From JAVXCQ01 sp036659415 (GTDB lineage Bacteria > Bacillota > Negativicutes > Acidaminococcales > Acidaminococcaceae): 64,000 nt of DNA. Position 1 is the first letter of the stretch; every line of letters begins with the position of its first letter. Under the pieces are notes generated by a model, which worked only from the letters and a program-made list of their open reading frames with translations, searched no databases and had not been told where the DNA came from. The stretch spans positions 13,791 to 77,790 of the forward strand of contig JAVXCQ010000006.1 in the NCBI GenBank assembly GCA_036659415.1. The letters are read 5' to 3'. The translations under genes were made by a program, and so were the position numbers. Shown piece by piece: positions 52,008 to 61,875 of this stretch.

Positions 52008-53741
52008 GTGAGCTGGGAAATTAAAAGTGCATTAAAAGAAGTAGTGTCTAGGGAAACAGGAGCACAAATATTTAGCCCGGGAACGCGGCATAATATGGGA
52101 TTTCTTTATCCTAATACATATAATATCGGGATGTCTAATCTGGGTTTACAAATTTTATACGGAGAAATTAATGGTCGTGGCGATACAGCTTGTGAGCGAT
52201 TTTTCTATCCGCATAAAAGTAAAATCAAAGATTATGTACGCACCAATACTCATTTATTAAGTATGGAAAATCAACGACCTCTGAACGAGTTTGAAGTTAT
52301 CGGTGTGATGATGTCTTTTGAAATGGATTATTTGAATTTTTTAACGATGTTGGAACTGGGGAAAGTAGTTCGTTTAGCAGCAGAACGCAAGGAAAAAGAT
52401 CCTTTTGTGATTATGGGGGGACCTTGCGCTACCTTTAATCCAGAACCTTTGGCTCTTTTTACGGATGCTTTTGTTATTGGTGAAGGGGAGGAAACTCTAC
52501 AGTTACTTTTGGATGCACTTTATGCGGCGAAGGCACAGGGTTTGAATCGGCAGGAAATTTTACGAAAGCTGGCACAAATACCGGGCGTTTATGTACCTTG
52601 TTTTTATCAACCACAATATGGGGCAGAGGGCAACTTCACTGGAATGCAGTGCAGTATAGGGGTACCGGCAACTATTAAGCGGCAGTGGGTGAAAGAGCTA
52701 GACCAGCATGTAGGTCATTCAGCTATTATTTCCGCAGAAACTGAATTTGAAAATATGTATATTGTGGAAGTAGCACGTGGTTGCGGTCGACATTGCCGTT
52801 TTTGTATGGCTGGATATTGTTTCCGTAAACCACGTGCACGTAGCTTAGAGGCAGTAATGGAGGCTATTCATAAGCGGCCGGCAACAACGAAAAAGGTGGG
52901 TTTAATGGGGGCGGCTATTTCTGATTATCCGGAAATTAAAGCTCTGACTAAAATGTTGGTGGCAGAAAACATTCCCTTTACGGTGGCTTCCTTGCGGGCG
53001 GATAGCTTGGATCAAGAACTAGCCGCAGCCTTGGCGCTTAGTGGTCAACGCACTATGACGGTAGCGCCTGAAGCTGGGAGTGAACGGATGCGGCAATTTA
53101 TTAACAAAGGAATAACGGAAGCAGATATTTATCGGGCAGTGGCTTTAGCGGCTCAAGCCGGAATGAAAAACATTAAATTATATTATATGATTGGACTACC
53201 GGAAGAAGCAGAACAAGATATTACGGAAATGATTGCCATGATTGAGCGCGTGCGGGGGAAGATGGATGCCGCCGGTAATCGAGGAGATTTAATTATTAGT
53301 ATTAACGGTTTTGTACCCAAGCCGTTTACGCCTTTTCAGTGGTCACCGATGTTGGACGTCAAAACATTAAAACAGAGATTTAGCCGGATAACTGAGGCTT
53401 TTCGAAAAAATATGCGGATTAAAATTCAAACTGAGTCCCCTAAGGAAGCGGCGTTGCAAACGGTTTTGGCACGAGGGGATAGAAAAATCGGTCTAGTTTT
53501 ACAACAGGCGTTAACTCAGCATGACGGCAATTTAAAAATGGCTTTTAAAAATTTGCACTTAGATGTTGAAGCGCAGGCAACCAAGGCTTTTGACTTAGAA
53601 GAGGCCTTGCCTTGGGGACATTTGGACATGGGACTACAAGCTGATTATTTGCGGACAGAACTAGCTAATGCTTATCAGCAAAAATTTACTATTCCCTGTT
53701 TTGAGCATTGCAAACGTTGTGGCATCTGTAACGAGGAGTAA
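52008..53741 (+). CDS. B12-binding-like radical SAM protein (TIGR03960 type)
   Basis: 577 residues. N-terminal domain with GFLYPNTYNIGMSNLGLQILYGEIN, a cobalamin-binding-like fold (VIGVMMSFEMDYLNFLTMLELG, GEGEETLQLLLDAL), then radical SAM CGRHCRFC in VEVARGCGRHCRFCMAGYCFRKPRARS. In most Bacillota it is followed by a DUF2344 gene; here it is followed by pgeF. Ends with a CKRCGIC Cys pair. Function unknown, possibly a tRNA or ribosome modification. GTG start behind GGGAGG. Confidence 0.88.
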   Translation: MSWEIKSALKEVVSRETGAQIFSPGTRHNMGFLYPNTYNIGMSNLGLQILYGEINGRGDTACERFFYPHKSKIKDYVRTNTHLLSMENQRPLNEFEVIGVMMSFEMDYLNFLTMLELGKVVRLAAERKEKDPFVIMGGPCATFNPEPLALFTDAFVIGEGEETLQLLLDALYAAKAQGLNRQEILRKLAQIPGVYVPCFYQPQYGAEGNFTGMQCSIGVPATIKRQWVKELDQHVGHSAIISAETEFENMYIVEVARGCGRHCRFCMAGYCFRKPRARSLEAVMEAIHKRPATTKKVGLMGAAISDYPEIKALTKMLVAENIPFTVASLRADSLDQELAAALALSGQRTMTVAPEAGSERMRQFINKGITEADIYRAVALAAQAGMKNIKLYYMIGLPEEAEQDITEMIAMIERVRGKMDAAGNRGDLIISINGFVPKPFTPFQWSPMLDVKTLKQRFSRITEAFRKNMRIKIQTESPKEAALQTVLARGDRKIGLVLQQALTQHDGNLKMAFKNLHLDVEAQATKAFDLEEALPWGHLDMGLQADYLRTELANAYQQKFTIPCFEHCKRCGICNEE

Positions 53742-53742
53742 A

Positions 53743-54552
53743 ATGATGAGTGAATTTATTTTGCGTAAACAAAAGGGTATTTGGTATGGTGTCTTTCCAC
53801 AATTGGAGCGACTAGGTGTTGTCCACGGGTTTACTTGCCGTTTGCACGGAGAAAGTGACATTTTACCACAGACTCTAAATTTGGCTTTACATGTAGGTGA
53901 TAACAAGGACAAAGTTTTGCACAACCGAGCGCTAGTGGCTACTGCCTTGGAGCTGCCACTAGATAAAATTACGACCTGTGAGCAGGTGCACGGTACAAAA
54001 GTTACCAAAGTAACTGCCGCATTGGTGGGGAGTGGAGCTCATGATTTTGCACAGACGTTAGCTGCTACCGATGCCTTGATTACGAACCTCAAGACTGTCC
54101 CCTTGATGTTATTTTTTGCAGATTGTGTACCGGTAATGCTAGCTGATCCTGTAACGGGCGTTATTGGTCTAGCTCATGCCGGGTGGCGTGGTAGTGTCGG
54201 CGAAATAGCTAAGAAAACGGTACAAAAAATGGTGCAGGAGTACCGAGTAAAACCGGAAAATCTTGTGGCAGCAATTGGACCGTCCATTGGTGCTTGTTGT
54301 TATGAGGTTGACACTACGGTTTATACAAAGGCGCCTAAGTACCAGTCTTGTTTTCAGGCGACGACGGCAGGTCATTGGCAATTAGATTTATGGCAAATGA
54401 ATAAATTACAATTGTTAGAGGCGGGATTAAAGCCCCAAAATGTTTTGTGTGCAGATCTTTGCACTGCGGAGAACAAAGAAATATTTTTTTCGTACCGGGC
54501 TGAAAATGGGAAAACAGGTCGCTTAGCGGCTATTATTTGTCAGGTGCAATAG
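53743..54552 (+). CDS. pgeF: PgeF/YfiH-type laccase-domain protein
   Basis: About 269 residues of the multicopper oxidase-like (YfiH/YlmD) family, known as peptidoglycan editing factor or purine nucleoside-active enzyme. Motifs CEQVHGTKV, FFADCVPVMLADPVTGVIGLAHAGWRGS and AIGPSIGACCYEV carry the metal-binding His and Cys residues. ATG 53743 follows GAGGAG right after the radical SAM gene. Begins the ylm-type cluster. Confidence 0.9.
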   Translation: MMSEFILRKQKGIWYGVFPQLERLGVVHGFTCRLHGESDILPQTLNLALHVGDNKDKVLHNRALVATALELPLDKITTCEQVHGTKVTKVTAALVGSGAHDFAQTLAATDALITNLKTVPLMLFFADCVPVMLADPVTGVIGLAHAGWRGSVGEIAKKTVQKMVQEYRVKPENLVAAIGPSIGACCYEVDTTVYTKAPKYQSCFQATTAGHWQLDLWQMNKLQLLEAGLKPQNVLCADLCTAENKEIFFSYRAENGKTGRLAAIICQVQ

Positions 54553-54603
54553 AGGAAAACACAACCTTGTGGCGAATATATCTAAGGTTAAGGGGGCATT
54601 GCG

Positions 54604-55299
54604 ATGTTAAAAGAAAATATTGCAACAGTGCAAGCAAGAATTAAAATAGCCTTAGCCCACCGTAAAGAAAATAAACTAACCGGGAACACGGTTAAATTGG
54701 TGGCTGTGACCAAAAATCACCCGGTAACGGCACTCGTGGAAACGTTGGCTTTAGGCGTGGTTGATATAGGTGAGAACAGAGTGCAGGAAGCCCGAGAAAA
54801 AAAAGCGATTTTGCCGCAAGGCGGAGTTTGGCATTTGCTAGGGCACTTGCAAACGAACAAAACAAAGCAAGCTGTGGAACTATTTGAATTGATTGAATCG
54901 GTAGATAGCACAAAAATTTTGCAGGCGATTGACCGTGAAGCAGAAAAGCAAGGAAAAATTCAAGACGTGTTATTGGAACTGAATTTGGCAGAGGAAGAAC
55001 AAAAAACAGGCTTAAGTAGGGAAGCTTATCGAAAATTAGTTCCGCTACTAAGTCACTTCACTAGAGTGCGTGTCCGTGGTTTGATGGTTATTGCTAAGCG
55101 TTCTGACGACGCAGAAACTACTAGAAATGTTTTTCGGGCTGGCTATGAAGAATTCTGTGCACTACAAGCTATTTTAGGTACTAACTGTGATACTCTTTCC
55201 ATGGGCATGACTCATGATTATTGGATTGCGATTGAAGAAGGCTCTAATTCTATTCGCGTAGGCACGGCGTTGTTTGGTGCCAGAGAATATCCTGCTTGA
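54604..55299 (+). CDS. yggS: YggS-family PLP homeostasis protein
   Basis: 231 residues, PLP-binding TIM-barrel fold without known catalysis. PLP lysine in VKLVAVTKNHPV; ENRVQEAREKK, WHLLGHLQTNK, MGMTHDYWIAIEEGSNSIRVGTALFG. Binds and buffers PLP. Sits between pgeF and sepF as in other Bacillota. Confidence 0.95.
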   Translation: MLKENIATVQARIKIALAHRKENKLTGNTVKLVAVTKNHPVTALVETLALGVVDIGENRVQEAREKKAILPQGGVWHLLGHLQTNKTKQAVELFELIESVDSTKILQAIDREAEKQGKIQDVLLELNLAEEEQKTGLSREAYRKLVPLLSHFTRVRVRGLMVIAKRSDDAETTRNVFRAGYEEFCALQAILGTNCDTLSMGMTHDYWIAIEEGSNSIRVGTALFGAREYPA

Positions 55300-55330
55300 C
55301 TATTAATAATTAAGGAGGCTGTACAACAAA

Positions 55331-55852
55331 ATGAAAATCATGGATAAGCTATACGATACCTTGGGGATATATGAAGAAGAGGAAACTACGCTGGAAACCG
55401 TAGAACCGGTGGCTTCACCAAAACGTAATTTTCAGGCAATGCGGGAAGAACGCAAAAATTTGCGGGAGCAACAAGCTAGGAAAACTGAGCTCAGTGAAGA
55501 AAGGCAATCATTTTTTAGCCGTAAAAAAACTAATGAAGATGGTAAGCTGATTTCTCTACCTTTAGCACAAAAACAAGTAAAAGTGATTGTCTTAGAACCG
55601 GCTGGTTTTGACGATTCCCAAAAGGTAGCCGATTATCTTCGCAATAATCAACCGGTGGTTGTTAATTTTGAAACTACTGATGCCGAGGTTTTGAAGCGCA
55701 TGACGGACTTTATCAGTGGGACTGTGTATGCCCTTAGCGGTAGCATGAAAAAAATTGGCCGCAATATTTTAGTTTGCGCACCGCAAAACGTGGATATTGA
55801 TGCGGGTAAATCTATTTATGACGAAAAGGGAGATGCACCATGGAAAAGATAA
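55331..55852 (+). CDS. sepF: cell division protein SepF
   Basis: 173 residues: N-terminal amphipathic membrane helix (MDKLYDTLGI), acidic linker, C-terminal SepF domain (VIVLEPAGFDDSQKVADYLRNNQPVVVNFETTDAEVLKRMTDFISGTVYALSGSMKKIGRNILVCAP). Anchors FtsZ filaments to the membrane. AAGGAGGC precedes ATG. Confidence 0.96.
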   Translation: MKIMDKLYDTLGIYEEEETTLETVEPVASPKRNFQAMREERKNLREQQARKTELSEERQSFFSRKKTNEDGKLISLPLAQKQVKVIVLEPAGFDDSQKVADYLRNNQPVVVNFETTDAEVLKRMTDFISGTVYALSGSMKKIGRNILVCAPQNVDIDAGKSIYDEKGDAPWKR

Positions 55853-56667
55853 CGACAATGGTGAAAAAGCTGACCTTTATCGGTGGTGGGGCTATGGGTG
55901 AAGCTATTTTAAAGGGTATCTTGCAGGCACAACTTTTGGACAAAGAGGCAATCACTGTCAGCGATCCGACCACGAGCCGGCAAGAATACCTCCGCACGAG
56001 CTATGGCGTGCAAGTAACAGGAGATAATGTGGCGGCTGTTGAGGACGCAGAACTAGTTATTTTGGCAGTAAAACCGCAAATGGTGGACGCGGCGCTTACT
56101 GCGGCAGTAGTGAAAGCTATTCCAACACAAGCGACCATCGTTTCTATTATGGGGTCGGTAGATTTGGCTAAATTACACCGGCTAATTCCAAGCAGGGCGA
56201 TTATTAGGGTGATGCCTAATACACCGTTAGCTGTGGGTGCAGGCATGACGGCAATAGCACCTGATGCACAGGCAGAAGATAGCATGGTTGCAGTGGTGAA
56301 AGAAATATTTGGTGCTTGTGGAGAGGTAGTAGAAGTGGAAGAAAGTTCCATGGAAGCGATTACTGCTATTTCAGGTTGTGGGCCGGGCTATGTTTTTGTT
56401 TTGATTGATGCCTTGGCCGATGCCGGAGTAAATGCCGGTTTACCTCGTGCTTTGGCGATTAAACTTGCGGCTCAAACTTTTGCCGGTTCTGGACAAATGG
56501 TACTGGCAACAGGGTTACATCCGGCACAATTGCGTGACCAAGTAACTTCTCCTGGCGGCACAACGATTGCCGGCATCCATGCGTTGGAAAATCATGGCGT
56601 GCGTGGTGCGATGTATGATGCGGTGCAAGCGGTCTTAGCACGTAGTGAAAAACTCAAGGGTAACTGA
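55840..56667 (+). CDS. proC: pyrroline-5-carboxylate reductase
   Basis: 275 residues, last step of proline synthesis (P5C to proline with NAD(P)H). GGGAMGEAIL Rossmann motif, VKPQ, MPNTPLAVGAGMTAI, ISGCGPGYVF and DQVTSPGGTT. ATG 55840 overlaps the sepF 3' end by 13 bases. In the standard ylm order this place is often held by ylmG. Confidence 0.97.
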   Translation: MEKITTMVKKLTFIGGGAMGEAILKGILQAQLLDKEAITVSDPTTSRQEYLRTSYGVQVTGDNVAAVEDAELVILAVKPQMVDAALTAAVVKAIPTQATIVSIMGSVDLAKLHRLIPSRAIIRVMPNTPLAVGAGMTAIAPDAQAEDSMVAVVKEIFGACGEVVEVEESSMEAITAISGCGPGYVFVLIDALADAGVNAGLPRALAIKLAAQTFAGSGQMVLATGLHPAQLRDQVTSPGGTTIAGIHALENHGVRGAMYDAVQAVLARSEKLKGN

Positions 56668-56669
56668 TT

Positions 56670-57455
56670 ATGGCCGATAGAGAAAAAATCTTAAGATATT
56701 TTCGAGCCGGTGGCGACGAAGAACTAGCGGCTAAGCTTTTGGACGTGGCAGCTGGTGCCCGTAAATCACGTAAATTCAAGCTGAGCGATTTTCTTGATCC
56801 TCATGGTTTAAATGTGGCGGAAATAGTGGCGGCTAATTTTGACAATATGCAAATTGCAACTAATGGCGGCTTTCAGAACCCGGAGCGGGCGAAGGTGGCC
56901 TTTGTAGCTGAGGAATTTTTTGGTAAACCGGATTTTGCTCTGACTTGTTACCAAGTAGAGTGGGATAAACGCTATTATACATTGGCACATCGTGATATCC
57001 TGGGAGCCTTTATGGGACTGGGCTGTAAGCGCGAACTGCTGGGAGATATTATTTTCATTCCTGAGGGTGCGCAATTTGTAGCGGATAAGAGTTTTGATAC
57101 TTTTATTCTTAGCAATTTAACGCAAATTGGGGCAGCGCCTGTTACCCTTAAGGTAATTCCTGCCGCAGAATTATTGCAAAAAGAAGAACAGGTGAAACTA
57201 ATCAGTGCGACAGTGGCGGCCTTGCGCTTGGATGCAGTGGCGGCCGCGGGGTATGGCGTTTCACGTTCACGGATGGCAGAAGAAATTAAAGGGCAGAACG
57301 TGAAAGTTAACTGGAAAGATGCCAAGAATGCTGCCCAACCGGTAGTAGAGGGTGATATCATTTCTTTTCGCGGACGTGGTCGGGTAGAAGTGGCCGAATT
57401 ACGGGGAACGACTAAAAAAGGCAGAACCAGTATTACACTAAAACGCTATTTGTAA
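56670..57455 (+). CDS. ylmH: YlmH-type S4 RNA-binding protein
   Basis: 261 residues: N-terminal YlmH domain (RKSRKFKLSDFLDPHGLNVAEIVAANF, FGKPDFALTCYQVEWDKRYYTLAHRDILGAFMGLGCKRELLGDI) and C-terminal S4 domain (VAAGYGVSRSRMAEEIKGQNVKVNWKDAKNAAQPVVEGDIISFRGRGRVEV). Binds RNA and ribosomes; recently tied to rescue of nascent chains. Two bases after proC. Confidence 0.92.
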   Translation: MADREKILRYFRAGGDEELAAKLLDVAAGARKSRKFKLSDFLDPHGLNVAEIVAANFDNMQIATNGGFQNPERAKVAFVAEEFFGKPDFALTCYQVEWDKRYYTLAHRDILGAFMGLGCKRELLGDIIFIPEGAQFVADKSFDTFILSNLTQIGAAPVTLKVIPAAELLQKEEQVKLISATVAALRLDAVAAAGYGVSRSRMAEEIKGQNVKVNWKDAKNAAQPVVEGDIISFRGRGRVEVAELRGTTKKGRTSITLKRYL

Positions 57456-57476
57456 AAAGACGCTAGGAGGAGCAAG

Positions 57477-58061
57477 ATGTTAACACCATTGGACTTACAC
57501 GGTAAGAAATTCAATAAGGAATTTCGTGGCTATGATAGTAAAGAAGTTGACGATTTTTTTGCACAAGTAGTTAAAGATTTTGAACGTTTATATCAAGATA
57601 ATATTGAACTGAAAGAAGCAGTCGAACGAGCTAGCACCAAACTAGAATATTTTGAGCAAATGGAATCAACTTTACATAATACACTGGCTATTGCTCAAGA
57701 AACCGCAGAGGAAGTTAAACAAAGCGGCAAAAAGCAAGTAGAATTAATGACTAAGGAAAATCAAGTGGAATGCCAAAGATTATTGACTGAAACTGAAAAT
57801 AAATGCAAACAAATGCGTGATGAAGCCGAAGCCTATGGTAAACAAATACGTGATGAGGCTGAGGCCTATTGCAAACACATTACCACGGACACGGAAGCTA
57901 ACTGCAAGCAAATGATGGCAGAAGCTAGCGCCAAGGTTGAGCATTTGGAGCAAGTTTACCAAGAGCAAGTCAAGCAGGCTACTACCCATCGTAGTCATAT
58001 GAGAACTATGCTCGAAGGGCAGCTGGAACTGATGCGTAAAGCGGAAAAAGAGAACTTCTGA
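57477..58061 (+). CDS. divIVA: DivIVA-type cell pole/septum protein
   Basis: 194 residues. DivIVA N-terminus LTPLDLHGKKFNKEFRGYDSKEVDDFFAQVV recognises membrane curvature; long coiled coil follows. Residues 110-153 are four 11-residue repeats (CKQMRDEAEAY, GKQIRDEAEAY, CKHITTDTEAN, CKQMMAEASAK), encoded at 57804-57935, an unusual hendecad block with Cys at repeat starts. Scaffold for division and pole proteins. Follows ylmH by 21 bases. Confidence 0.96.
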   Translation: MLTPLDLHGKKFNKEFRGYDSKEVDDFFAQVVKDFERLYQDNIELKEAVERASTKLEYFEQMESTLHNTLAIAQETAEEVKQSGKKQVELMTKENQVECQRLLTETENKCKQMRDEAEAYGKQIRDEAEAYCKHITTDTEANCKQMMAEASAKVEHLEQVYQEQVKQATTHRSHMRTMLEGQLELMRKAEKENF

Positions 58062-58074
58062 TTTTACAGGAGGA

Positions 58075-58755
58075 ATGATGATGATTATTTTGGTGCGACA
58101 TGGGGAAGCGACACATCATACTGAACATTTGACCGGTGGTTGGACCGATTCTGTTTTAACCGAGCAGGGTCATCGTCAATTACAACTCTTAGCTTTACGG
58201 CTGGCCAAGGATTTCAGCGGACATCATAAGCAAGTACCGACTATTATCACCAGTGATTTGCGCAGAGCAGAGGAGTCGGCAGAAATTATTGCGAATGCCC
58301 TAGGCGGTAAAGTGAGTAGCATGGAATTTTTGCGTGAAAAAAACAATGGTTTGGCGGCAGGGCTCACCGAAGAAGCAGCACGTGCACTCTACGATGCACC
58401 TGCTACACTCAAAGAACTGGATCATGCCAATTATCCCGGTGGGGAAACTAGGCGGCAATTTTTTTATCGGGTGCAGAGTGGTTTGCGGGTACTAGGAGAT
58501 TTAACTAAGGAAGATTTGATTATCGTTGCCCACAAAGGTACCATTCAAAATATAATTTTTGACTGGAGCGGTTTTGATATTGAAGCAATCAATGCGCATA
58601 ATTTTTCGGTAGATATTTTACCGGCAAGCATTACAATTTTAGGAATTAATAAATGGCAGGAACACGCTATTTTCCTTTTAAATGATACGGCGCATCTTCA
58701 TGCTCAAGGTGGCGTGGGTGTTTTTGGTTTTAAATATGCCGGTAAGCATCATTGA
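58075..58755 (+). CDS. histidine phosphatase (phosphoglycerate mutase-like) family protein
   Basis: 226 residues. RHG motif LVRHGEATHH with catalytic His, GWTDSVLTEQGHRQL, TSDLRRAEESAEII and the second catalytic block IIVAHKGTIQNI. ATG 58075 or 58078 follows AGGAGGAA. Substrate not evident; alpha-ribazole phosphatase or a sugar-phosphate phosphatase are possible. Its stop overlaps the ileS -35 region. Confidence 0.9.
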   Translation: MMMIILVRHGEATHHTEHLTGGWTDSVLTEQGHRQLQLLALRLAKDFSGHHKQVPTIITSDLRRAEESAEIIANALGGKVSSMEFLREKNNGLAAGLTEEAARALYDAPATLKELDHANYPGGETRRQFFYRVQSGLRVLGDLTKEDLIIVAHKGTIQNIIFDWSGFDIEAINAHNFSVDILPASITILGINKWQEHAIFLLNDTAHLHAQGGVGVFGFKYAGKHH

Positions 58756-58781
58756 CGAGTGCACGGTAAACAGTGTATAAT
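58752..58781 (+). promoter_or_regulatory. promoter of ileS leader
   Basis: TTGACG (58752-58757), 18-base spacer, TATAAT (58776-58781). The -35 overlaps the stop of the histidine phosphatase gene. Confidence 0.82.
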
Positions 58782-58787
58782 GTCAGT

Positions 58788-59037
58788 GTTTGAATATTGC
58801 AAAGCTATGACGGAGAGAGTAAGTTGGCGTAGAACGTAAAGCGAATCGAGGACGGTGGAAGCTCGAGACGAATCCTGCTGATTGAAAATCACTCCTGAGT
58901 TGTTATGCTGAAAGTAGTAAGCATAACCGCCTAATGTGCGTTAAAACATTCCAAGTGGCGGCTTTTAGTTGTCAATAGGGTGGTACCACGGGTAGTAACA
59001 AGTCTCGTCCCTTTTCAGGGATGGAGGCTTTATTTTT
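58788..59037 (+). promoter_or_regulatory. T-box leader of ileS, ATC (Ile) specifier
   Basis: Stem I about 58800-58920, distal loop GGACGGTGGAAGCTCG, specifier ATC near 58888 in a GAA-type specifier loop, followed by A. T-box GGGTGGTACCACG (58979-58991) pairs with CGTCCC (59006-59011); terminator then runs to a T run at 59031-59039. Confidence 0.95.
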
Positions 59038-59052
59038 TTGGAGGTGTAGAAA

Positions 59053-61833
59053 GTGGATTATGGCAAAACATTAAACCTGCCGGAAACAGAATTTCCTATG
59101 CGTGCAGGTCTACCGGAAAGAGAACCGGAATTTCTTAAATATTGGGAAGAAAATAAGATTTATGAAAAAAAGCAAGCTTTACATGCAGGTAAGGAAAAAT
59201 TTGTCTTGCACGATGGACCACCATATGCTAACGGAGAAATTCATATGGGGCATGCTTTAAATAAGATTTTGAAAGATATTGTGATGAAATACAAGTATCT
59301 GCAAGGCTATGATACGCCATATGTTCCAGGTTGGGACACCCACGGAATGCCGATTGAGCATGCAGCGATCAAAAACCTAGGCTTAAAACGCGAAGAATTA
59401 GATACATTAGTACTGCGTAATGAATGTAAAAACTATGCTTTAAAATGGATTGATGACCAACGTGAAGGCTTTAAACGGTTGGGTGTGCTGGGTGATTGGG
59501 AAAATCCTTATATTACCCTTAAACCTGCGTATGAGGCTAAACAAATTCGCGTTTTTGGTGAAATGGCGAAAAAAGGCTATATTTACAAAGGTAAAAAGGC
59601 CGTTTATTGGTGCACTCATTGCGAAACTGCTTTAGCAGAAGCAGAGATTGAATACGGTGAACAAAAATCACCGGCCATCTTTGTTAAATTCCCTATTACT
59701 GACGACAAAGGGCTACTACCTGAGGCGGCGAAAGACAAGGATTGTTTTGTGGTTATTTGGACTACGACACCTTGGACGCTACCAGCTAACGTTGCTATTG
59801 CGGTGCATCCTAACTTTGAGTATGCTTGGGTGGAAGCTGAAGGCGAAGTTTATTTAATGGCTAAAGAACTGATGGGCGCTGTCGGTCAGGCTTGCAAAAA
59901 AGAATTTACCAATATCTTGGGTACTGTCAAAGGCAGTGAATTGGAATATATGGTTACACGGCATCCGTTTATTGAACGTGATTCAGTTGTTGTTTTAGCT
60001 GACTATGTTACTTTAGATGCCGGTTCAGGTTGCGTACATACAGCTCCTGGACATGGGCAAGAAGACTTTGAGACAGGTATGCGCTACAAGTTGCCGATTC
60101 TCTCTCCAGTCGATGCTAAGGGCTATTTAACGGCTGAAGCAGGGGAAGAATTTGCAGGGATGTTTGTTTTTGATGCCAATATTCCGATTTTAAGGCATTT
60201 AGCAGGGATTAATCGCCTGTTAGGCAAAGAAACTATTCGTCATCAGTATGCACATTGCTGGCGCTGTAAAGAGCCGATTATTTACCGTGCGACGGAACAA
60301 TGGTTTGCTTCGGTAGATGGGTTTCGTGAGGCTGCACTTAATGCTATTGATAACGAAGTCAAATGGGTTCCTGCTTGGGGACAAGCGCGCATTCATAATA
60401 TGGTAGCTGACCGTCATGATTGGTGTATTTCTCGTCAACGTGTGTGGGGTGTTCCTATTCCTATTTTCTATTGCGAAGATTGTGGCGTTAGTATTGTGAA
60501 TGATGCCACCATTAATGCCGTGGCTGATTTGTTTGGCAAAGAAGGTTCCGATGCGTGGTGGGCTCATAGCGCAGCCGAAATTTTGCCAGCGGATACAGTT
60601 TGCCCTCAGTGCGGAGGGCAACATTTCACTAAAGAAACGGATATTATGGACGTCTGGTTTGATAGCGGTTCTTCTCACGAAGCGGTGTGCAAAGAACGTC
60701 CTGAATTAGCGTGGCCGGTAGATTTGTATCTGGAGGGCAGTGACCAACATCGTGGTTGGTTCCAATCTTCCTTACTAACATCTATCGCCTGTCATGGACA
60801 AGCTCCTTACCGTTCTGTTCTAACCCATGGCTATGTTGTCGACGGCGAAGGACACAAAATGTCTAAATCCATTGGCAATACCATTTCACCACAAGAAGTA
60901 ATTAAACAGTATGGTGCGGATGTGGTTAGACTTTGGGTATCTTCCTCGGATTATAAAGCCGATATTCGTATTTCCAAAGAAATCTTGAAACAATTGTCTG
61001 AAGTCTATCGTAAAATTCGTAATACAATTCGCTATATTTTAGGTAATACCAATGATTTCAATTATGCTACGGACAAAGTTAATTTTGCCGACATGGAAGA
61101 GCTGGATCGTTGGGCATTAATGCATTTGCAGCACTTGAAAGAAAAAGTGACAGAAGCTTATGAAACTTACGAATTCCATGTGCTTTACCATGCAATCCAC
61201 AATTTTTGCACTGTGGAAATGAGTGCATTCTATCTTGATATTATTAAAGATAGATTATATGCGTCCAAAGCTACCGCTCAAGAAAGACGAAGTGCTCAAA
61301 CTGCTATGTATGAGATTATGCAGGATCTAGTAGTAATGCTGGCGCCTGTTCTTAGTTTCACCATGGAAGAAGTTTGGCAGTTCATGAAAAAGCCTGCCAG
61401 TCAGTTGGAAAGTGTACAAATGATGCCTTGGCCAACGGTACATCAAGAATATTTTGATGTGGCTTTGGAAACCAAATGGGATCGTTTCATTGAGCTACGT
61501 AGTGAAATTACTAAAGTGCTCGAAGGCGCTCGCCGTGCGAAAACTATTGGCCACTCTTTGGATGCCAAAGTAGAATTACACGCGACTGGTGAAGCCTTAG
61601 AAATCTTACGCGCAGTGGAAGCCGGCTTGCCGACACTACTGATTGTTTCTCAAACGGAGCTTGTTGCAACCCTAGAAGGTGGACTGGAACTTACAGGCCG
61701 TGACGACCTCAAGGTAACAGTCAAAGCCGCTGAGGGTACTAAATGTGAACGTTGCTGGATTTACAGTGATACTGTGGGAAAAGATAGCGAACATCCTACA
61801 CTGTGTACTCGTTGTCGTGCAGCTCTCAAATAA
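59053..61833 (+). CDS. ileS: isoleucyl-tRNA synthetase
   Basis: 926 residues, class I synthetase of bacterial type. HIGH as HMGHALN (about residue 66), KMSKSIGN (about 600), editing domain with TAPGHGQEDFETG, and C-terminal zinc CERCW...CTRC. GTG start behind GGAGGTG. T-box controlled. Confidence 0.98.
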   Translation: MDYGKTLNLPETEFPMRAGLPEREPEFLKYWEENKIYEKKQALHAGKEKFVLHDGPPYANGEIHMGHALNKILKDIVMKYKYLQGYDTPYVPGWDTHGMPIEHAAIKNLGLKREELDTLVLRNECKNYALKWIDDQREGFKRLGVLGDWENPYITLKPAYEAKQIRVFGEMAKKGYIYKGKKAVYWCTHCETALAEAEIEYGEQKSPAIFVKFPITDDKGLLPEAAKDKDCFVVIWTTTPWTLPANVAIAVHPNFEYAWVEAEGEVYLMAKELMGAVGQACKKEFTNILGTVKGSELEYMVTRHPFIERDSVVVLADYVTLDAGSGCVHTAPGHGQEDFETGMRYKLPILSPVDAKGYLTAEAGEEFAGMFVFDANIPILRHLAGINRLLGKETIRHQYAHCWRCKEPIIYRATEQWFASVDGFREAALNAIDNEVKWVPAWGQARIHNMVADRHDWCISRQRVWGVPIPIFYCEDCGVSIVNDATINAVADLFGKEGSDAWWAHSAAEILPADTVCPQCGGQHFTKETDIMDVWFDSGSSHEAVCKERPELAWPVDLYLEGSDQHRGWFQSSLLTSIACHGQAPYRSVLTHGYVVDGEGHKMSKSIGNTISPQEVIKQYGADVVRLWVSSSDYKADIRISKEILKQLSEVYRKIRNTIRYILGNTNDFNYATDKVNFADMEELDRWALMHLQHLKEKVTEAYETYEFHVLYHAIHNFCTVEMSAFYLDIIKDRLYASKATAQERRSAQTAMYEIMQDLVVMLAPVLSFTMEEVWQFMKKPASQLESVQMMPWPTVHQEYFDVALETKWDRFIELRSEITKVLEGARRAKTIGHSLDAKVELHATGEALEILRAVEAGLPTLLIVSQTELVATLEGGLELTGRDDLKVTVKAAEGTKCERCWIYSDTVGKDSEHPTLCTRCRAALK

Positions 61834-61875
61834 GTGGCGCTGGGTTCAAGTTGTTTAATGGGGGAGGAAACGTAA

